From positions 151,537-215,536 of the forward strand of contig URMS01000001.1 in the NCBI GenBank assembly GCA_900548975.1: a DNA stretch of 64,000 nt, written 5' to 3'. The notes beneath the pieces are model-generated. The model made no database searches, was not told the origin of the DNA, and saw nothing but the letters and a program-made list of their open reading frames with translations. The DNA is from an uncultured Porphyromonadaceae bacterium (GTDB lineage Bacteria > Bacteroidota > Bacteroidia > Bacteroidales > Muribaculaceae). Each line of letters opens with the position of its first letter. Position 1 is the first letter of the stretch. Shown here piece by piece: positions 59,673 through 64,000 of this stretch. Made by a program: the position numbers and the translations under genes.

Positions 59673-62252
59673 ATGAAAAGAATATATATGAGTACTGTCG
59701 CCGTTGCCGCTCTGGCTCTGGCCTCCTGCACCGGCAACAGCGTCTCCAATCTCCGGTGCGAATATCTGACCGACCCCGTAGGCATCGACGAACAGGCACC
59801 CCGATTCACATGGACAGTAGCACGGCAGTCCGCCCCCTATGTTGTGGAAGTGGCCGAGACCCCCGAAGACCTCAAGGCTAACAAACTTATATGGCAGTCG
59901 GAAAAGCTGCCTGCAAGCACTCTGTCGGCCGTATACACAGGCCCGGCTCTCAAAAGCCACCACCGCTACGCCTGGCGCGTCGCAAGCGGCGACAACACCT
60001 CCGATGCCGCCTCATTCGAAACCGCCAAAATGACCCCGGCCGACTGGCAGGCATCATGGATCAGCGACACTCTCGACATGGAGTACGAACCCGCACCCAT
60101 GCTGCGCAAGGAATTCAAACTCGACAAAGTACCCGCCCAGGCACGCGCATATATATCGACCAACGGATACTATGAACTGTGGATCAACGGCGAGCGTGTG
60201 GGCGACAGCCACATGGACCCCGGATTCACCCACTACGACAAGCGCAATCTCTATGCCACCTACGATGTCACCGACCTTCTCAACGAAGGCGACAACACTG
60301 TAGCCGCCGTGCTCGGCAACGGCTTCGCCAACTGCCAGAGCAAGGCCGTATGGGACTACGAGCGCGCACGCTGGCGCCGCCGTCCGGCCATGATATTCGA
60401 GCTCCGCGAACCCGACGCAGCCGAAGCTATAGTGGTTTCCGACAGCACATGGCGCACTGCCACAGGCCCCTATACATATAACAACATATACAGCGGCGAC
60501 CGCTACGACGCACGCCTCGAACCGGCCGGATGGCGCAAACCCGGCTTCGACGACAGCGCATGGAGCGCTGCAGCAGCCGTCGAAGATCCGTCGCCCCTGC
60601 TCAAGGCACAGGCCATGCCGGCTATCCGCCCTGTAGAAGTCATCGAGCCCAAACTGCTGTCGAACTTCGGAGATACTGTCTATGTTTTCGACATGGGCAA
60701 GAACATTGCCGGCGTATCGTCGCTCGAAGTCGCCGGTGAGAACGGCACACACTTCAGGATGTCGCACGGCGAAATGCTCAAGGACGACGGCCGCCTCCAG
60801 CAAGGCAATATCGACGTATACTACCGCCCGCAGAAGCCCGGCGAAAAGTTCCAGACCGACGAATTTATCCTCGCCGGCACAGGCAAGCCCGAAAGCTTCC
60901 GTCCCGGATTCACCTACCATGGTTTCCGCTATGTCGAAGTGGCGGCCGACCGTCCTGTAAAACTCACTTCCGACAATGTCAAGGGCTATTTCATGCACAC
61001 CGACGTACAGCCTGTAGGCTCTTTCGAAAGCTCCGAGCCGCTGCTTGGCAAAATCTACGACGCCACCATGCTCAGCTATGTCGACAACCTCCACAGCATA
61101 CCCACCGACTGCCCACAGCGCGAGAAAAACGGCTGGACAGCCGACGCACACGTGGCCATAGACCTTGCCCTGCAGAACTACGACGGCATCACCCTCTATG
61201 AGAAATGGATGAACGACTTCGCCGACAATCAGCGCGACAACGGCAACATCGCCGGCATCATACCCTCCTGCGGCTGGGGCTACGGCAACTGGCCCGGCCC
61301 GGTATGGGACGCCGCTCTTTTCGTAATCCCCGAAGCTCTCTACAACTACTACGGCGACTCCCGCGCCATCGAGCGCATGTACCCCGTGATGGAGAAATAC
61401 TTCGAATGGGCACGCTCTAACGAAAAGCCCGACGGACTCTTCACCGACGGTATCGGCGACTGGCTGAGCTATAGCGCCCAGACACCCACCGACTACACCT
61501 CGAGCGTATACTACTACCTCGACAACGTGCGCATGGCTCGTTTCGCCGACATGCTTGGCCGTGACGCCGCACCCTACCGCGCCAAAGCCGAAGCCCTGCG
61601 CGACACTATCAACGCCCGCTGGTTCGACGAAGAAGCTGCCACCTATGCCAACGGCTCACAGGCAGCTCTCGGGGTGGCTCTTGCCTCAGGCATAGTGCCC
61701 GAAGGCAAGGAAAAAGCCGTGGCAGAGACTCTGCATAAAACTGTCGAGGCAAACGATTACTTCCTTGACTACGGTCTTCTCGGCAGCAAAACAGTGCCGG
61801 CTATGCTCACCCGCTACGGATATGTCGACGACGCCTACAAAATGGCTACAAAAACCGACGCACCTTCGTGGGGCTACTGGCTTGAGAAATGCGGCTACAC
61901 CACCCTGGCCGAGACATGGACACTCAGCCCCGAATTCCACGACGCCTCGCTCAACCATGTGTTCATGGGCGACATCTGCTCGTGGATGCGCACCGACCTG
62001 GCAGGCATCAACTACGACCCCGCCAAGCCCGGTTTCGAGAACATAATAGTGCGCCCCCACTACCCCTCCGGGCTTGAGTCGGCAAGTGCGACCTACAACT
62101 CCGTACGCGGCGACATCAGCTCGTCGTGGACCCGCAAAGGCAACGACATCCGCCTCACCGTCACCGTGCCCGGCGCAAGCACCGCCACCGTCTACGCTCC
62201 CGAACCTGTCGAGGTAGGCGAAGGCACCCACACTTTCAAATTCTCAATCTGA
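59673..62252 (+). CDS. GH78 alpha-L-rhamnosidase, lipoprotein
   Basis: The 859-residue protein has a lipoprotein signal (MKRIYMSTVAVAALALASC, lipid-anchored at the cysteine). It follows the GH78 layout: N-terminal beta domains (LRCEYLTDPVGIDEQAPRFT, YISTNGYYELWINGERVGDS), a (alpha/alpha)6 barrel with IPTDCPQREKNGWTADAHVA (an aspartate/glutamate-rich catalytic block), DGLFTDGIGDWLSY and SWGYWLEKCGYTTLAETW, and a C-terminal beta domain. It would release terminal rhamnose from plant or bacterial glycans at the cell surface or in the periplasm. It is followed by the frameshifted GH99-like gene on the same strand. Confidence 0.94.
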   Translation: MKRIYMSTVAVAALALASCTGNSVSNLRCEYLTDPVGIDEQAPRFTWTVARQSAPYVVEVAETPEDLKANKLIWQSEKLPASTLSAVYTGPALKSHHRYAWRVASGDNTSDAASFETAKMTPADWQASWISDTLDMEYEPAPMLRKEFKLDKVPAQARAYISTNGYYELWINGERVGDSHMDPGFTHYDKRNLYATYDVTDLLNEGDNTVAAVLGNGFANCQSKAVWDYERARWRRRPAMIFELREPDAAEAIVVSDSTWRTATGPYTYNNIYSGDRYDARLEPAGWRKPGFDDSAWSAAAAVEDPSPLLKAQAMPAIRPVEVIEPKLLSNFGDTVYVFDMGKNIAGVSSLEVAGENGTHFRMSHGEMLKDDGRLQQGNIDVYYRPQKPGEKFQTDEFILAGTGKPESFRPGFTYHGFRYVEVAADRPVKLTSDNVKGYFMHTDVQPVGSFESSEPLLGKIYDATMLSYVDNLHSIPTDCPQREKNGWTADAHVAIDLALQNYDGITLYEKWMNDFADNQRDNGNIAGIIPSCGWGYGNWPGPVWDAALFVIPEALYNYYGDSRAIERMYPVMEKYFEWARSNEKPDGLFTDGIGDWLSYSAQTPTDYTSSVYYYLDNVRMARFADMLGRDAAPYRAKAEALRDTINARWFDEEAATYANGSQAALGVALASGIVPEGKEKAVAETLHKTVEANDYFLDYGLLGSKTVPAMLTRYGYVDDAYKMATKTDAPSWGYWLEKCGYTTLAETWTLSPEFHDASLNHVFMGDICSWMRTDLAGINYDPAKPGFENIIVRPHYPSGLESASATYNSVRGDISSSWTRKGNDIRLTVTVPGASTATVYAPEPVEVGEGTHTFKFSI

Positions 62253-62263
62253 TTCCCGGAACC

Positions 62264-63447
62264 ATGCACATATTGCAAAAAATACTGTGTGCCGCCACAC
62301 TGCTGCTCTGCTGTCCGACGATGAAGTCGTTCGGACAGGAGCAGGCGCGGAAGTACGACGTCGCCGCCTATGTTTACCCGGGATATGCAGCCGACGATCC
62401 CCGTCTGCGCACATTCTGGCCCATGGGCATAGGCGAATGGAAACCGTGATGAACATGCAGGACCGCTATCCCGGCCATTACTGGAACCGGAAACCTCTGT
62501 GGGGATATGTCAACGAGGCAGACCCTGCCGTGATGGAAATGGAAATCGAAGAAGCCACAAACCATGGCGTGAATGTGTTTATTTTCGACTGGTACTGGTA
62601 CGACGGACGTCCTTTCATGGAAACGACCCTTACCAACGGCTTTCTCAAGGCTCCCAACGTGGACAAGATGAAGTTCTATCTCATGTGGGCCAATCACGAC
62701 TGGTCGGACTTCGTGGATACACGCCTCAAAAACGACGGAGTGGTCAACAACGTATGGGAAGGCGGAATCGACCGCGAAGAATTCGAGAAGATATGCAAAC
62801 GCAATATCGAAATGTTCTTCAAGCATCCGCAGTACTACAAAATCGACGGTAAACCCGTGTTCATGATCTACGACATTCCCGAGTTCATCTCAGGTATGGG
62901 CGGATATAAAGAGGCTGCCGACGCCCTCAAGTGGTTTGACAAAGAAGTGAAGAAAGCCGGCTTCCCCGGTCTGGACCTGCACATCACCATGTGGGCACCA
63001 AACCTGAACTACAGCGGAGTGGATGCCGGCAAGACCGACAACCCCGAAAATGAGTTCGTCCGCAAGCTCGGATTCACCGGAGGCACACACTATCAGTTCG
63101 CACACTTCACCAATGCCGACGGCGAGTATCTCGATGCCCTGAACCATGCACAAAGCGAATGGAACCGCATCACCGACAACTTCGACATGACGTTCTATCC
63201 CCACATCAGCATCGGCTGGGACAACAGTCCCCGCACCGGCCACAGTGCGGTCCTGAAGAACAACACCCCCGAAAACTTCGAGAAAGGCCTGCGTATGGCC
63301 AAAGATTTTGTCGACAAGCACCCCGCCCAGGCTCCTCTCATCACCATCAACAGCTGGAACGAATGGACCGAATCGAGCTATCTTGAACCCTGCACCGTAA
63401 ACGGCTACGGCTACCTCGACGCCGTAAAACGCGTATTCAAGCCCTGA
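62264..63447 (+). pseudogene. GH99/WbsX-like glycosidase, disrupted by a one-base frameshift
   Basis: Two frames together make one protein of about 394 residues. The first (62264-62449) has a signal peptide (MHILQKILCAATLLLCC) and AAYVYPGYAADDPRLRTFWP, ending at a TGA in the segment MGIGEWKP. The second frame takes over at 62440 (ETVMNMQDRYPGHYWNRKPL) and runs to the end with DGKPVFMIYDIPEF, GPHISIGWDNSPRTGH-like and NSWNEWTESSYLEP. Relatives read GIGEWE across this point, so one G is missing after TGG at 62438-62440. It is a recent pseudogene or a sequence error. GH99-like proteins include endo-alpha-mannosidases, which would suit the GH125 neighbour. Confidence 0.82.
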
Positions 63448-63464
63448 CATCACCATACCACACC

Positions 63465-63512
63465 AACGGCCGGCATCCCTCTGAAAAAAACGGCGGATGC
63501 CGGCCGTTTTTT
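63465..63512 (+). terminator. Terminator of the GH78 operon
   Basis: AACGGCCGGCATCC (63465-63478) pairs with GGATGCCGGCCGTT (63495-63508), followed by a T-run. Confidence 0.88.
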
Positions 63513-63539
63513 GCTGATTTTCTTTTTTTGCTAAATTTG
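63510..63539 (+). promoter_or_regulatory. Promoter for the DUF4369 gene
   Basis: TTTG (63510-63513) and TAAATTTG (63532-63539) are 18 bp apart, close to consensus. Transcription would start near 63546, about 19 nt before the ATG. Confidence 0.65.
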
Positions 63540-63564
63540 CCGCTGAACCACCCAATCATATCTT

Positions 63565-64000
63565 ATGAAAATAACTGTACCTTTAATCCTGCTTTCGATA
63601 GCGCTGTCGGCCAACGCCACAGACTACGAGGTGAGCGGCCGCGTCAGCGACATGGACGGCAACACCTTCTACATGACCGATTATTTCCGCGATAATGCCG
63701 TGATCGATTCGGCCACGGTGACCGACGGGCGCGTCCTCTTCAAAGGCAGCTACGGGCGCGGCGCATTCGTGCGTGTGGAGTGCGGCAGGGCATTCTCCAA
63801 CTGCATACTCGACGATACACCCGTGGTGCTCGATTTCGACACACATTACCCCGTGTCGGGCGGTGACTTAAACATGAGGCTCAAAGAGGAGGAAGCGGCC
63901 CGCAATGCCCAATACCGCTATCTCGACAGCTGTCAGAAAGCATTAAGAGGGTGTTTCATAATATCTGTTAAACTCCAGGCCAAAAAGTCGGAGATGGATT
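63565..64000 (+). CDS. DUF4369-type secreted protein, N-terminal part (runs off window)
   Basis: The frame from the ATG at 63565 is open to the window end (145 codons). It starts with a signal peptide (MKITVPLILLSIALSANA) and a DUF4369-like beta domain (YEVSGRVSDMDGNTFYMTDY, DSATVTDGRVLFKGSYGRGA, DDTPVVLDFDTHYPVSGG). In Bacteroidota this domain usually precedes a thioredoxin-like (TlpA) domain. From about 63945 the translation (RGCFIISVKLQAKKSE) no longer looks like the expected helical linker, and the DNA there resembles the start of an insertion element. The true 3' part is not visible. Confidence 0.7.
   Translation, partial: MKITVPLILLSIALSANATDYEVSGRVSDMDGNTFYMTDYFRDNAVIDSATVTDGRVLFKGSYGRGAFVRVECGRAFSNCILDDTPVVLDFDTHYPVSGGDLNMRLKEEEAARNAQYRYLDSCQKALRGCFIISVKLQAKKSEMD

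Noticed and set aside
62287..62436. Upstream start of the second GH99-like frame
   Set aside because: The first 50 codons are an out-of-frame reading of the signal-peptide region; real homology begins at 62440.
1..64000. tRNA, rRNA, CRISPR arrays and complete IS elements
   Set aside because: Intergenic regions were read on both strands; no cloverleaf-like sequence, rRNA stretch, repeat-spacer array or full transposase other than the RAYT was found.

Overview
The window looks like chromosome of a gut Bacteroidales, most likely a Muribaculaceae-type organism (inference). The signs are Bacteroidota promoters with TAnnTTTG -7 boxes, a fused SecDF, DUF4954 and DUF4491 proteins, a hybrid two-component system with Reg_prop repeats and an AraC output, a Kdo/LPS-kinase-like protein, a BspA-type LRR protein and several secreted glycoside hydrolases. 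No rRNA, tRNA, CRISPR array or complete IS was recognised.

Layout. 1-6753 (mostly minus): a 3'-truncated BspA LRR surface protein, a DUF4954 protein, and a pdxJ-exbB-exbD-tonB group. 6862-8869 (plus): an ACT-like protein, NAD kinase and a YgjP-like metallopeptidase. 9018-10558: hxlR, a SnoaL-like protein and a cupin, bracketed by two near-identical palindromic (REP-like) blocks. 11229-18050: secDF, DUF4491, an acyl-CoA ligase and hflX. 18098-22462 (minus): sialate O-acetylesterase, rnhB, an S24-type repressor and an AraC regulator. 22648-32090 (plus): a flippase-like membrane protein, a REP-associated tyrosine transposase between two 226-bp REP cassettes, carboxynorspermidine dehydrogenase, an LPS-core-like cluster (two GT2, one GT4, one sugar kinase), a nucleoside kinase and a TPR protein. 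32070-40678: a six-hairpin glycosidase, then an acid-resistance island (gadB-glsA-gadC on minus, aspT divergent on plus). 40850-45852 (plus): lysS, gpsA, rlmN, pdxA. 45928-55255 (minus): a 1,485-residue secreted FN3 protein, a coiled-coil membrane protein and a hybrid two-component regulator. 55256-56000: a candidate small RNA, short-unit repeats and a second REP cluster. 56000-63447: divergent glycan-degradation operons (GH2-GH125 on minus, GH78 plus a frameshifted GH99/WbsX-like gene on plus). 63565-end: the start of a DUF4369 protein.

How parts work together. PdxJ and PdxA both belong to DXP-dependent pyridoxal phosphate synthesis, the cofactor of the GadB encoded in between. Glutaminase, glutamate decarboxylase and the antiporter form one proton-consuming module (glutamine to glutamate to GABA, then export), with an Asp/Ala exchanger transcribed away from it. 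The hydrolases and the hybrid regulator look like part of a polysaccharide-utilisation region, although no SusC/SusD pair is in view.

The most unusual content is intergenic. There are at least two families of REP-like palindromic elements, one surrounding its probable RAYT transposase. There are several sets of 7-8-nt-unit arrays (TTAGGAG, GTGAAAA, GATTATG and GGCTGACA types), some arranged as long inverted repeats, including a perfect 32-bp arm pair at 1931-2041. There is also a 118-bp nested-palindrome element and an orphan promoter-hairpins-terminator unit that looks like an undescribed small RNA.
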